Assembly: GCF_017357225.1 (NCBI RefSeq)
Contig: NZ_CP071604.1
Location: 2,049,001-2,113,000, forward strand
Length of the DNA: 64,000 nt
Direction: 5' to 3'
Origin: Rhizobium binae
GTDB taxonomy: Bacteria > Pseudomonadota > Alphaproteobacteria > Rhizobiales > Rhizobiaceae
Position 1 is the stretch's first letter, and each line of letters begins with the position of its first letter. Positions 41,487-49,630 of the stretch are shown here, in pieces. The notes beneath the pieces are model-generated. The model was not told where the DNA came from. It did no database searches and saw only the letters and a program-made list of their open reading frames with translations. A program made the position numbers and the translations under genes.

Positions 41487-43685
41487 TCAGTAGACGTCCT
41501 CGGCGTAGCGGCCAGTGGCTTTCAGGAGCGCGAGATTGAAGCCCTGTGCCGCGAGAATGTCGGCAAGCACGGCGGCAACGGCCGCCGCCATGTCCCGACT
41601 CCCGCAGATGAGAACCTGACCGCCTGCGGCAATGAGCTTGCCGATGCGCTCGGCGTCCTTACGCAGAATATCCTGCACATAGGCCGGGCTTGCAGTTTGC
41701 GAAAAGGCGGTCGATACCGAGGTCAGCCGGCCGTCCTTTTTCCAGTAAGAAAGTTCCTCGGCGTAAAGCGCGTCGCTGGCGGGATGGCGAGTTCCGAAAT
41801 AGAGGTGCATCGGGCGACGTGCCCGGTTTCGACGGGCGAAGCCGGCAAGCGGACCGATACCGGCGCCGGCGCCGATGAGAATGACCGGTTTGCCTCCTCG
41901 GGCTGGGCGGAAGGAGGGGTTGGGGCGCACGAAGGCCGCAACGATATCCCCCGGTTTCAAGGCGGTGAGCTGGGTCGAGCAAAGCCCTCCCACTTGCTTG
42001 CGGACGCAGATTTCGAGAAAGCCATCCTTGGTACCGGAAGCAAGGGAGTAGAAGCGCGGCAGATCCGAGCCCTGTGGCACGATGCCGATCAGGTCTCCCG
42101 CCTCGAACCGCGGGAAAGCCTTGCCAGTCAGGCGCTGCCAGAGCGAAATCTTCGGCAGGGAAAAACGCAGGATGGCGGTGGTCGCCTGTATGCTTGCGCC
42201 ATAATCGCGGCGGGATATAAGCGGCAATCGCCAGGTCTTTGGAGCGGTGGGTTGGTGCTTCAGCTCGAAATCGAGGCCAAGTGTCTCAGCCAAGAGCCGT
42301 CCCCAGCGGGCAAAATCCTGTGGCGATTGGCGGTCTACCGTGTCGAAGGGGATGAGGGCGGCCCAGCCCTTGTCCTTGGCGATCGTCGCGATCTCAGCGG
42401 CGAAACCGCAGAAGGCCGGGAAGCTGCGGTCGCCAAAGCCGAGCACGGCGAGCGGGAGGCCGGGCTTTGCAGGCGTACGCTCGAGACGTTCGATGAAGCC
42501 CATGGCGGAGGCGGGTGCTGCGCCATCGCCATAGGTGGCGGCGAGCAGAATGACACGCCGCGCCTTCGGCCAGTGAGCCGGCTCGAAACTGGACATCGGG
42601 CCTATATGGACGCAAAGACCCTGTGCGGAAAGAGCAGCCTGCAGCGTATTGGCAAAGCCCCAGGTCGTGCCGCTCTCACTGCCGACGAGCAGGATCGTGT
42701 CGGCCTCGCCACCGTCTGTCGAGGTTGCTCGTCGGGCGCGGCTCCCTTTGAGCCAGACAATGAGGCCTGTCCAGCCGAGAACAGGAACCGCAAGCGCAGA
42801 GAACCCGAGAACGAGCCCGAGCCAAGCCAAGCCGTGCCCAGTGTGCAGCATGATGATGAAGCGCGTGACCCTGTCGACCCAGCCGGTGTCCGACCAGGCC
42901 AGCAGCGCGCCGTTGCCTTGGTCTATGTAAGCTTCTCCTGCTGCTATCTTGAGTGTGAAAACGTCCGTTGCGTCGCCCGTAGCAGGGAAATTCAGCGAGA
43001 GCAGATCATTGACCGGCGTCTCTTGAAGCAGAGTGACAGACGTGAGCGCCACCCCGGTCTTGCCGCTGACATCGGCCGGGAAGGTCGGTGCACCCGCGCC
43101 TGCCGGCAGCAGGCCGAAAACTGAAGCCGTCATCCAGAGCGCAGTGAGCGAGGAGAGGAAGAGACCCGGCAGAGCTAGGCGCGAGACGACGGCGTGTAGG
43201 CGTCCGTCGCCGCTGCCGCGAACGGATTTCAGGACGAAACGCCAGCCGCCGGCGCGCCGTGCCATCAAGAACAGACCGGAAATTGCGAGGGCAAGCATAA
43301 CCGCTGCACCGCCCGCAGTTAGGAAGCGTCCAGTATCGTCGAGGAAAAGCGAACGATGGAGATTGGTCAACCAGCGCTCCAAATCCGAGATGTCGGCACT
43401 GCTGGCCGGCGTGCCGGTGGCAGGGTCGATGACAGCGGAGGCGGGTTGGTCGCCTTCGTAGTAATAGGCGGTGATCCGCCCGGACGGCGCGCGTCTGATC
43501 TGTTCCACCGTAGGTTCTGCCGCCTGGACCCGCGCGGCGAGTTCGGCAACGCTGATGTGCTGCGCGGCAGGCGTGGTGAGCGCCTCTGCAGCGGGGAAGA
43601 TCGACAGTGCGACGCCGCTGAGCGCGACGACGGTGAGAAGCACCGAGGCGATCAGCCCAATCCAGCGGTGAAGCGAGCGCGTCAT
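41487..43685 (-). CDS. PepSY membrane protein fused to flavodoxin and FAD/NAD reductase
   Basis: This 732-residue fusion has four membrane helices (about residues 9-30, 121-142, 170-192 and 277-312) around a PepSY periplasmic region (residues 45-110 and 200-270). Next are a flavodoxin domain from residue 331 (LLVGSESGTTWGFANTLQ), an FAD domain (RFYSLASGTKDG) and an NAD domain (ILIGAGAGIGPLAGFARRN). Conserved His lie at residues 6, 110, 281 and 284. The layout would carry electrons from NAD(P)H across the membrane; iron reductases and sulfite-reductase-like flavoproteins are the relatives. It sits between DUF2271 and apbE in one operon. Confidence 0.9.
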   Translation of the reverse strand: MTRSLHRWIGLIASVLLTVVALSGVALSIFPAAEALTTPAAQHISVAELAARVQAAEPTVEQIRRAPSGRITAYYYEGDQPASAVIDPATGTPASSADISDLERWLTNLHRSLFLDDTGRFLTAGGAAVMLALAISGLFLMARRAGGWRFVLKSVRGSGDGRLHAVVSRLALPGLFLSSLTALWMTASVFGLLPAGAGAPTFPADVSGKTGVALTSVTLLQETPVNDLLSLNFPATGDATDVFTLKIAAGEAYIDQGNGALLAWSDTGWVDRVTRFIIMLHTGHGLAWLGLVLGFSALAVPVLGWTGLIVWLKGSRARRATSTDGGEADTILLVGSESGTTWGFANTLQAALSAQGLCVHIGPMSSFEPAHWPKARRVILLAATYGDGAAPASAMGFIERLERTPAKPGLPLAVLGFGDRSFPAFCGFAAEIATIAKDKGWAALIPFDTVDRQSPQDFARWGRLLAETLGLDFELKHQPTAPKTWRLPLISRRDYGASIQATTAILRFSLPKISLWQRLTGKAFPRFEAGDLIGIVPQGSDLPRFYSLASGTKDGFLEICVRKQVGGLCSTQLTALKPGDIVAAFVRPNPSFRPARGGKPVILIGAGAGIGPLAGFARRNRARRPMHLYFGTRHPASDALYAEELSYWKKDGRLTSVSTAFSQTASPAYVQDILRKDAERIGKLIAAGGQVLICGSRDMAAAVAAVLADILAAQGFNLALLKATGRYAEDVY

Positions 43686-43703
43686 GGCGAGCGTCCGTCC
43701 CGC

Positions 43704-44180
43704 TCAACGCGCATAGGTGAAGGCGGCGATGTAGCGCGTGCCCTTCACCTTCTGCCCCAAGCCGACCGATGTCAGCGGCACCACGATCTCGTTTGGGCTG
43801 TCGCGCATGTCTTCCACGGCGGAGTCGATGTGAAGCTGATAGCCGGCATCGAACAATGTATCGGCAAGATCGACCGTGACCTTGAGTGAACGGCCGGCAC
43901 CAACGCTGGCACCCGTGATGCCGTTGATCTCGGAGGTATCGCCACCAGTGGCGCGGTACCAGCCGGTGAGATGCTCGTAATACCTGGTCTTGCCGCCTGC
44001 CATCCAGAGACTGCCGACATATTTGCCCTGCGCATCGGTGACGTAAAAGGCAAGGTAGGCGCCATCGCCGCCGTAGTTGCGCATGTTGGTGGTGAAGGTC
44101 ACCTCGCGCGCCATGGCAACGGCGGGAACGGTAAGGGCCGTGGTGACTGCAAGCATGGCAATAAGGGATTTCATTCTCAT
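43704..44180 (-). CDS. DUF2271 periplasmic protein with an ApbE flavinylation motif
   Basis: The 158-residue protein has a signal peptide (cleavage near AMA at residue 24) and a beta-rich DUF2271 body (NYGGDGAYLAFYVTDAQGKY). Residues 86-92 read NGITGAS, which fits the D/N-G-x-S/T-G-A-S/T pattern recognised by ApbE; Ser92 would be the FMN-bearing residue. ATG 44180 follows GGAGAGTATCG. It probably accepts electrons from the neighbouring membrane reductase. The motif is seen; flavinylation is inferred. Confidence 0.85.
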   Translation of the reverse strand: MRMKSLIAMLAVTTALTVPAVAMAREVTFTTNMRNYGGDGAYLAFYVTDAQGKYVGSLWMAGGKTRYYEHLTGWYRATGGDTSEINGITGASVGAGRSLKVTVDLADTLFDAGYQLHIDSAVEDMRDSPNEIVVPLTSVGLGQKVKGTRYIAAFTYAR

Positions 44181-44208
44181 CGATACTCTCCTTGGCTGAC
44201 TTGACGGT

Positions 44209-44526
44209 TCAGTTCGTCTGGACCCGCGGCTTGGAACCAGGCGTGAATAGGCCGTTGCTGGGCGGCGTGGCGTTCTGCTGCTGCACCGCGCCGCCGCAGG
44301 CTTCATCATCCTCGTTTTTGCAGTCATCGACGGCGTAACGGTCGGTGTCGTCGTCATGGAGGCGATGCTCTTCCTCGTGATCATCGTCCTCGCTCTCTTG
44401 ATAGCCGGTTGGTACGGCCCCGGCGGCGGCACTCTTCTGTGCGGGGAACGGCATGGCCAGACTGCCGAGGGGTGCGAGAAAGCCGATGCCGGCGCAAGCG
44501 GCCAGAACAAATTTGCGGTTCGTCAA
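44209..44526 (-). CDS. Acidic secreted protein of unknown function
   Basis: The 105-residue protein has a signal peptide (FVLAACAGIGFLAPLGSLAM) and a strongly acidic, His-containing middle (ESEDDDHEEEHRLHDDD), with two Cys near residues 69 and 77 and a Pro-rich tail. I recognise no family. It starts with TTG 44526 behind a GGAGGTCACC ribosome site. It sits between the PepSY and DUF2271 genes in the same direction with 45- and 28-bp gaps. The acidic run could bind metal cations. Confidence 0.7.
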   Translation of the reverse strand: MTNRKFVLAACAGIGFLAPLGSLAMPFPAQKSAAAGAVPTGYQESEDDDHEEEHRLHDDDTDRYAVDDCKNEDDEACGGAVQQQNATPPSNGLFTPGSKPRVQTN

Positions 44527-44570
44527 GGTGACCTCCAGTTGGTTATCTTCATGAGGATCGGGAGCGATGC

Positions 44571-44849
44571 TCAGCGATCTTCGCGGCGTTCATCGAGTTG
44601 GATGACTTCAAGCGTCACCGGATCGATTTTCGCCTCGAAGCGACGGCCGTCGCTGTCGGTGCCCTGGATTTCGTAACAACCGTCATCGATCTTGATGCGC
44701 TTCAACGTCCAACCCCGTTGCCCCGCCATGGCGCGAACCGCCGCGTGCGTCTTCCAATTGCTGATCGGAACGTCGCAATCATCTCTTGCCTGAGCGGATG
44801 TCACAGCGACGACGGCAAGCGCCAAGATGGGCAAGGTGCCGGTTTTCAT
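44571..44849 (-). CDS. Small periplasmic PepSY-domain protein
   Basis: The 92-residue protein has a signal peptide (MKTGTLPILALAVVAVTSAQA) and a single PepSY domain (KTHAAVRAMAGQRGWTLKRI, then YEIQGTDSDGRRFEAKIDP). Such stand-alone PepSY proteins often stand next to two-component systems or PepSY reductases. It is the first gene of the redox operon and is divergent from the response-regulator gene across 140 bp. Confidence 0.85.
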   Translation of the reverse strand: MKTGTLPILALAVVAVTSAQARDDCDVPISNWKTHAAVRAMAGQRGWTLKRIKIDDGCYEIQGTDSDGRRFEAKIDPVTLEVIQLDERREDR

Positions 44850-44926
44850 CCTTGTTTCCTCTCATTTCGGTCCGATCAATTGCGTTCCAAGCTGACCGGC
44901 ACCTGACAAACCGCGAGACATTGCTT

Positions 44927-44943
44927 CAGCTTCCCGTAAGCTG
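44927..44943. promoter_or_regulatory. Palindrome CAGCTT-N5-AAGCTG between divergent units
   Basis: CAGCTTCCCGTAAGCTG is a perfect 6-bp dyad with a 5-bp centre, located 47 bp before the response-regulator start and 78 bp before the PepSY start. AAGCTG also occurs at 44889-44894. A binding site for the adjacent OmpR-type regulator is the natural guess. Confidence 0.45.
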
Positions 44944-44989
44944 CCAGGGGGACTAGAAGATGAGGGAGAGCTACGGTGAGAGGACTACG

Positions 44990-45649
44990 ATGCGGGTTCT
45001 GCTGATCGAGGACGATACGGCGCTGGGCGCGGCCATTCGCGACCAGATCGCCGCCGACGGCCATTCTGTCGATTGGGTCAACCGCCTCGACCAGGCGGGC
45101 GATGCGATCGTTGCGGCCGCTTATGATCTGGTGCTGCTCGATCTGATGCTGCCCGATGGGCTCGGCATTCCCTTCCTGAAGGCGTTGCGCGGGCGCGGCG
45201 ACGTGACTCCGGTCATGATCTTGACAGCGCTCGACCAGGTCTCCGACCGTATTGCCGGATTGAATGCCGGCGCTGACGACTACATGGTGAAGCCCTTTGA
45301 TCTTGCGGAGCTTTCGGCGCGGATCGGGTCGGTGGCGCGCCGTTATGCCGGCAATCCCAATCCCAACATCACGCTTGGCCCACTCGCCATCGATCTCGCC
45401 GCCAGAAGCATCACGCTGAATGGTAAGGCCGTTGTTTTAACGGCGCGAGAATGGGTCCTGTTTGAGGCCTTCCTGCAACGTCCCGGTCAGCTTCTTTCGA
45501 AGGCGCAGCTCGAAGAGCGGCTCTATTCCTTCGATAGGGAAATCGACAGCAACGCCATCGAGGTTCACGTCAGCCGGTTGCGCAAGAAGCTCGGTACTCA
45601 TGTGATCGAGACCGAGCGCGGGCTCGGCTATCGCCTGGGACGGCCATGA
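44990..45649 (+). CDS. OmpR-type response regulator
   Basis: The 219-residue regulator has a receiver domain (LLIEDD acidic pocket, phospho-Asp 51 in LLDLMLPDG, Lys in YMVKPFD) and a winged HTH (TAREWVLFEAFLQRPGQLLS). Its closest plan is the QseB/PmrA group. ATG 44990 follows AGAGGACTACG; an in-frame start at 44960 is less likely. It overlaps its kinase gene by 4 bases and faces the redox operon it probably controls. Confidence 0.93.
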   Translation: MRVLLIEDDTALGAAIRDQIAADGHSVDWVNRLDQAGDAIVAAAYDLVLLDLMLPDGLGIPFLKALRGRGDVTPVMILTALDQVSDRIAGLNAGADDYMVKPFDLAELSARIGSVARRYAGNPNPNITLGPLAIDLAARSITLNGKAVVLTAREWVLFEAFLQRPGQLLSKAQLEERLYSFDREIDSNAIEVHVSRLRKKLGTHVIETERGLGYRLGRP

Positions 45650-47028
45650 GGATCGGCGCTTCGCTCCAGACGCGCTTGGCGCTCGCCCTTGGGCTTTCAG
45701 TGACGCTGTTATGGCTTGCGGCTGCGGCGGTCACCGCGCACCGCCTTGGCGGGCAGATGGAAGAGGTGTTCGATGATGGGCTGAAGGCCACAGCGCAGCG
45801 CATTTTGCCGATTGCCCGGCACGACCTGCGCGAGGACCATCAAGGCCGCGATGCGACCGACTACGACGACAACGGTGAGGACGACGACGGTGATGGACGC
45901 ATCGGCCGAGAGGCTCGCTACGGCGAAGACGTCAGCTTCATCGTGCGTGAGCAAACCGGACAGGTTCTGCTCGGTTCCAAGGGGGCGGATGCCTCGATCT
46001 TCCCGCCGTTCACCAAGCGCGGCTTCCTTCGAACCGCAACGCACCAGCTCTATTACGATACAAGCTTCGACGGCAAGCTGACGATCGCCGTCGCCGAACC
46101 GCTTGACCATCGCACCGAATTGTCACGCAAGATGCTGTTGGGCCTTGTGCTGCCGTTGATCGTGGTGATCCCTCTCAGCCTGCTCGCGATATACCTTGCG
46201 GTGCGCCGCTCCTTGCGGCCGGTGCGCGCGCTGAGGCAGGAACTGGCCAATCGCGGCGCGCAGGATTTGTCGCCCGTCACCGACAGCGGCCTGCCGACCG
46301 AGCTTCTTCCGATTTCGGCAGGTGTCAACCAGCTTCTCGACCGCCTGACGGCAGCGTTCCACGCCGAGCGCGCCTTTGCAGCCAATGCCGCACACGAGCT
46401 TCGTACGCCGGTGGCCGGCGCAATCGCGCAGGCGCAACGCATTCGCTCCGAAACCAAGGAAAAGCTGACGAGCCAGCGGGCGGCGGAGATCGAAACGACG
46501 CTGAAGCGGCTGATGCGCGTATCTGAGAAGCTGATGCAGCTTGCTCGCGCTGAAGGCGGACGTCTACAAAGTGACGAACCGTCCGATCTCCGAACCGTCC
46601 TGCAGATGGTCCTTCAGGATTTTGCCCGGGCCGGAGAGGGGCGCATTTCACTGAGAGTGCCGCAGGCACCGGTGCTTTCCATGCTTGACCCGGATGCGGT
46701 CGGTATTCTCTGCCGCAACCTGATTGAGAACGCGCTGAAACACGGCGCGCTAGATGGAAAGGTTGAGGTTTCGCTTCAGCTTGGCGGCCTGCTGAGTGTT
46801 GCCAATGACGGCCCGATACTGCCCCCAGACGCTATAGACAGGCTGATGCGGCGCTTTGAGCGCGGGAACGTTGAGATCGGGGGAAGCGGTGTCGGGCTCG
46901 CTATCGTCAAGGCCATCGCCGATCGCATTGGAGCCGATGTGACGATTGTGTCTCCGCGACCCGCGAGGAACGAAGGTGTGCAGGTTGAAATAAAGCTTCC
47001 CGTGTGGTCGCCGAGGCTGAGTGTTTAG
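45646..47028 (+). CDS. Sensor histidine kinase with an acidic DxDxDG periplasmic loop
   Basis: The 460-residue kinase has helices at residues 10-31 and 163-187, a HAMP-like linker, the H-box AANAAHELRTPVAGAIAQAQ (His250) and an ATPase domain with GGSGVGLAIVKAIADRIGA. The periplasmic part contains an Asp-rich run at residues 71-84; D79-x-D81-x-D83-G84-x-I86-x2-E89 resembles a Ca-binding loop. It is coupled by ATGA to the regulator gene. The TAG stop is directly followed by the end of an IS element, so the native 3' end may be altered. Confidence 0.92.
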   Translation: MRIGASLQTRLALALGLSVTLLWLAAAAVTAHRLGGQMEEVFDDGLKATAQRILPIARHDLREDHQGRDATDYDDNGEDDDGDGRIGREARYGEDVSFIVREQTGQVLLGSKGADASIFPPFTKRGFLRTATHQLYYDTSFDGKLTIAVAEPLDHRTELSRKMLLGLVLPLIVVIPLSLLAIYLAVRRSLRPVRALRQELANRGAQDLSPVTDSGLPTELLPISAGVNQLLDRLTAAFHAERAFAANAAHELRTPVAGAIAQAQRIRSETKEKLTSQRAAEIETTLKRLMRVSEKLMQLARAEGGRLQSDEPSDLRTVLQMVLQDFARAGEGRISLRVPQAPVLSMLDPDAVGILCRNLIENALKHGALDGKVEVSLQLGGLLSVANDGPILPPDAIDRLMRRFERGNVEIGGSGVGLAIVKAIADRIGADVTIVSPRPARNEGVQVEIKLPVWSPRLSV

Positions 47029-47037
47029 GCTCTGGAC

Positions 47038-47451
47038 TCACAACCAAAACAACACCGTTGCCACGAGAGCGATGGCAGATAGGAACACGACAGGACATCT
47101 ATCGTAGCGAGTAGCGACCCTGCGCCAGTCTTTCAGCCGCCCAAACATGTTCTCAATCTTGTGGCGGGCACGATAAGTCGTGGCGTCATGCGGGATAATG
47201 TCTTTACGGTTTCGTTGAAATGGAATGCGGGGTTCAATATTTCTTTCTTTCAGCCCGTCGCGGAACCAGTCGGCATCATACCCTCGATCCGCCAGCATCC
47301 ACTTTGCATCCGGCAATGATGCAAGGAGTGCCCGCGCCCCGATGTAATCGCTGACGTTACCTGCGCTCAGAAACAGTCTTATCGGACGACCCAATGCATC
47401 GGTGACGGCGTGTAGCTTGGAGTTCATTCCTCCTTTGGTGCGACCGATCAA
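47038..47451 (-). CDS. IS5-family transposase, OrfB part
   Basis: This C-terminal transposase part of about 137 residues has the second catalytic Asp (MLADRGYDADWFRDGL) and the Y-R-E signature of DDE transposases (YRARHKIENMFGRLKDWRR). It lies in the -1 frame relative to OrfA; the two meet at an A5G6 slippery run, so a fusion product by ribosomal frameshift is expected. Confidence 0.88.
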   Translation of the reverse strand: MIGRTKGGMNSKLHAVTDALGRPIRLFLSAGNVSDYIGARALLASLPDAKWMLADRGYDADWFRDGLKERNIEPRIPFQRNRKDIIPHDATTYRARHKIENMFGRLKDWRRVATRYDRCPVVFLSAIALVATVLFWL

Positions 47452-47801
47452 GCGGCCACGCCCCCCTTTTTGAGCCCCATGCTGGACGCTGTGCGATGGG
47501 TCTTCAGATGGGTGGCGTCAATCATCAAGGTGCCTGTCGCAGCGCCCTCAGAAGCCAATTCGGCCAGGATATTCGCGAAGATGCCCATTCGGGCCCATCT
47601 GGCCCATCGGTTGTAAAGCGTCTTGTGCGGCCCGTACTCGGCCGGAGCATCGCGCCAGCGCAGGCCATTTCGAATGACATGGATAATGCCGCTGAGAACC
47701 TTTCGGTCGTCAGAACGAGCAACCCCACGTGGCTTTGGGAACAAGTGCTTGATGCGGTTGAGGCGCTCTTGGTCGAGCCAGAACAAATGCGACATGGACA
47801 A
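47448..47801 (-). CDS. IS5-family transposase, OrfA part
   Basis: This 117-residue N-terminal transposase part has the DUF4096-like segment (RNGLRWRDAPAEYGPHKTLY) and the first catalytic Asp in TLMIDATHLKTHR. It ends GLKKGGVAA just past the AAAAAGGGGGG run at which the frame can slip -1 into OrfB. It starts with ATG 47801, about 30 bp inside the right end. Confidence 0.88.
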   Translation of the reverse strand: MSMSHLFWLDQERLNRIKHLFPKPRGVARSDDRKVLSGIIHVIRNGLRWRDAPAEYGPHKTLYNRWARWARMGIFANILAELASEGAATGTLMIDATHLKTHRTASSMGLKKGGVAA

Positions 47802-47829
47802 TCCTCCTGTCGCCTTGAATCACGATGCC

Positions 47830-48140
47830 GCAAGGAATGGAATCGACCATCACAAAGGCCGCTCAGCGCGGCAAGGCAATCATCCGACAGAAATGCTCAG
47901 ATGACCGCCTTGAGCCCATCTCGACCAATGCTGCGCCAAGTGTGAATTACTGCAAATGCCATGAAAGCTGCCATGACCGATGGGGGCGGGCGCCGGACAG
48001 GCGGCGTCACGCGCCTGATTTCCTGATGGTCGCTGACTTCCCCGCTTTGTGCAGACCAAGGACACCCCATGGTATCAGCCGGTCTTCAGTAGGGTCGCTG
48101 TCGATCCCAGAGAATTTCCAGTGTCAGTCGCAGAAAGATC
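47830..48140. other. Non-coding stretch between the IS element and the tetR-like gene
   Basis: I see no convincing gene. Short open frames in both strands have no family likeness. It may be decayed DNA on the far side of the insertion. The last 40 bases before the tetR-like start hold its promoter (listed separately). Confidence 0.5.
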
Positions 48141-48169
48141 TTGTAACCGAAAATTTATTCGCTTATATG
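48141..48169 (+). promoter_or_regulatory. Promoter of the tetR-like gene with an embedded operator
   Basis: TTGTAA (48141-48146) and TATATG (48164-48169) stand 17 bp apart, a good housekeeping promoter. The spacer contains CGAAAATTTATTCG (48148-48161), a partial dyad. The same TAACCGAAAAT sequence (48144-48154) recurs in front of the SDR gene. Confidence 0.65.
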
Positions 48170-48176
48170 CGGTGAC

Positions 48177-48749
48177 ATGAAACCGAAAGACGAAAAGAAA
48201 CTGGATGCAGTAATCGCGGCGACCTGTCATTTGGCCGCCGAAGAAGGGCTGCTTGGCCTGACCCTGGCCAAGATCGCCAAGGCGGCCGGAATTGGTACCA
48301 GCACGCTCTATGTCTACTTCGCGGACAAGGAGGCGCTGTTCAACGAGGTCTACCGCCGGGCCAAACGCACGGCGCTGGAGTTCTACAGCAGCGACCTGGA
48401 TGCCGGCATGCCGTTGAAGGCACAGGTCCGAAACGTTTGGAATAAGATGCTAGACCACCGGCTGCGTAGGCACGACCAGGCAAGCTTCATGGAGCAATTT
48501 GCCGGCTCGGCCTTCATGAGCGATGAGAGCCGCGCCTTTGTCGGGCGACACGGCGACGGGCTGGTGCAGATCGTGCTGGAGGGGCAGCAGCAGGAGCTTC
48601 TGAAAGCCGCGCCGGTCCCGTTCATTGTCGCGCTGTTCTTCGGTTCGATCCGGGAAACGGCGCGACTCATGCGCAGCGGCGAAATTGCGGATACAAAGGA
48701 AAACCGCGAGACCGCCTTCCGCCTGTGCTGGGACGGCATCCGGTCCTGA
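48177..48749 (+). CDS. TetR-family transcriptional regulator
   Basis: The 190-residue protein has the N-terminal TetR HTH (EGLLGLTLAKIAKAAGIGTS and TLYVYFADKEALFNEVYRR) and a ligand-binding C-terminal domain of the AefR-like kind. It is followed 53 bp later by an SDR gene whose leader shares its operator, so it probably represses both. ATG 48177 has a weak ribosome site but sits 7 bp after the -10 box, so the transcript leader is very short or absent. Confidence 0.9.
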   Translation: MKPKDEKKLDAVIAATCHLAAEEGLLGLTLAKIAKAAGIGTSTLYVYFADKEALFNEVYRRAKRTALEFYSSDLDAGMPLKAQVRNVWNKMLDHRLRRHDQASFMEQFAGSAFMSDESRAFVGRHGDGLVQIVLEGQQQELLKAAPVPFIVALFFGSIRETARLMRSGEIADTKENRETAFRLCWDGIRS

Positions 48750-48770
48750 ACGTCCTTTTTTTTTGACTTT

Positions 48771-48788
48771 AACCGAAAATATAATCGC
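48771..48788 (+). promoter_or_regulatory. Second copy of the TetR-type operator, before the SDR gene
   Basis: TAACCGAAAATATAATCG repeats the motif at 48144-48161 with few changes; the core CGAAAATATAATCG (48775-48788) is a partial dyad. TTGACT precedes at 48764, but a TATAAT 11 bp later is too close to be its -10. Confidence 0.6.
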
Positions 48789-48802
48789 CAAAGGAGTCTC
48801 CT

Positions 48803-49630
48803 ATGACTGACCATACTTCCCCCGTCGTTCTGATTACCGGCGCGTCCAGCGGGATCGGCCGCGCCACGACAGAACTGTTCGCCGCGCAAGGCTGGCGCGT
48901 TGCCGCCACCATGCGCAATCTGTCGCAAGGCGCGGATCTGGCCGGGCTTCCAAATGTCGAGGTTCTGCCGCTGGACGTGACCGATGCCTCTTCGGTCCGG
49001 GCGGCGGTTGCCGAAACACTGGATCAATTCGGACGGATCGACGCGCTGGTCAACAATGCCGGCTACGGTCTGTTCGGCCCTTTCGAGACGGCAAGCGACG
49101 AGCAGATTAGCCGCCAGTTCGCGACCAATGTCGATGGCATTTTCGCTGTCACCCGCGCAGTCCTGCCGGCAATGCGTAGCCAGGGTAGCGGCACGATCAT
49201 CAATGTGGCCTCGCTTGGCGGCTTGATCGCGCTTCCCCTGTTCTCGCTCTACAATGCGACCAAATTTGCTGTGGTCGGCTTCACCGAGGCACTGTCTTAC
49301 GAACTTGCGCCGCTTGGTATAAAGGCCAAGTATATCGCGCCGGGCGGTGTCGCCACCGATTTCGCCGGCCGGTCGATGGTCCAAACGTTCGATGGGGTCG
49401 AGAATGCCTATGGCGATACTCTTTCGAAGGTTGTGTCCGCCATGACCGGAGTTCGTACCGACTACTCGTCACCGGAGTCTATTGCCGAGGTCATCTTCTC
49501 TTCAGCGACCGATGGAACCGGTCAGGTCATGTATCTCGCCGGTCAGGATGCCGACCAAGCCTACGCGCTGCAGCGGAGCCTGTCGGAGGCAGAAAAGCTG
49601 GAAATGGTGCGGCAACGCTCAGGATTGTGA
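48803..49630 (+). CDS. Short-chain dehydrogenase/reductase
   Basis: The 275-residue classical SDR has the NAD(P) motif TGASSGIGRATTELF (residues 11-25), NNAGYGLFGPFE, the catalytic Ser and the YNATKFAV motif (Tyr and Lys) followed by PGGVATDF. The substrate is unknown. ATG 48803 follows AAAGGAGTCTCCT. It is the likely target of the TetR-type regulator gene just upstream. Confidence 0.92.
   Translation: MTDHTSPVVLITGASSGIGRATTELFAAQGWRVAATMRNLSQGADLAGLPNVEVLPLDVTDASSVRAAVAETLDQFGRIDALVNNAGYGLFGPFETASDEQISRQFATNVDGIFAVTRAVLPAMRSQGSGTIINVASLGGLIALPLFSLYNATKFAVVGFTEALSYELAPLGIKAKYIAPGGVATDFAGRSMVQTFDGVENAYGDTLSKVVSAMTGVRTDYSSPESIAEVIFSSATDGTGQVMYLAGQDADQAYALQRSLSEAEKLEMVRQRSGL

Larger units (their letters stand above)
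47029..47829 (-). mobile_element. IS5-family (IS427-type) insertion sequence
   Basis: About 800 bp with two overlapping frames (transposase OrfA and OrfB) read on the minus strand. The ends carry degenerate inverted repeats: GGCTCTGGACTCA on the left, GGCATCGTGATTCA (reverse) on the right, alignable only with gaps. I see no target duplication, so limits are approximate. The left end lies directly next to the kinase stop codon. Confidence 0.75.

Noticed and set aside
41484..43124. 546-codon plus-strand open frame opposite the PepSY flavoreductase gene
   Set aside because: The minus-strand protein has four helices and three recognisable domains; the plus-strand product is compositionally biased.
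48764..48786. TTGACT...TATAAT promoter before the SDR gene
   Set aside because: The spacer is only 11 bp; the TATAAT is part of the operator-like repeat.
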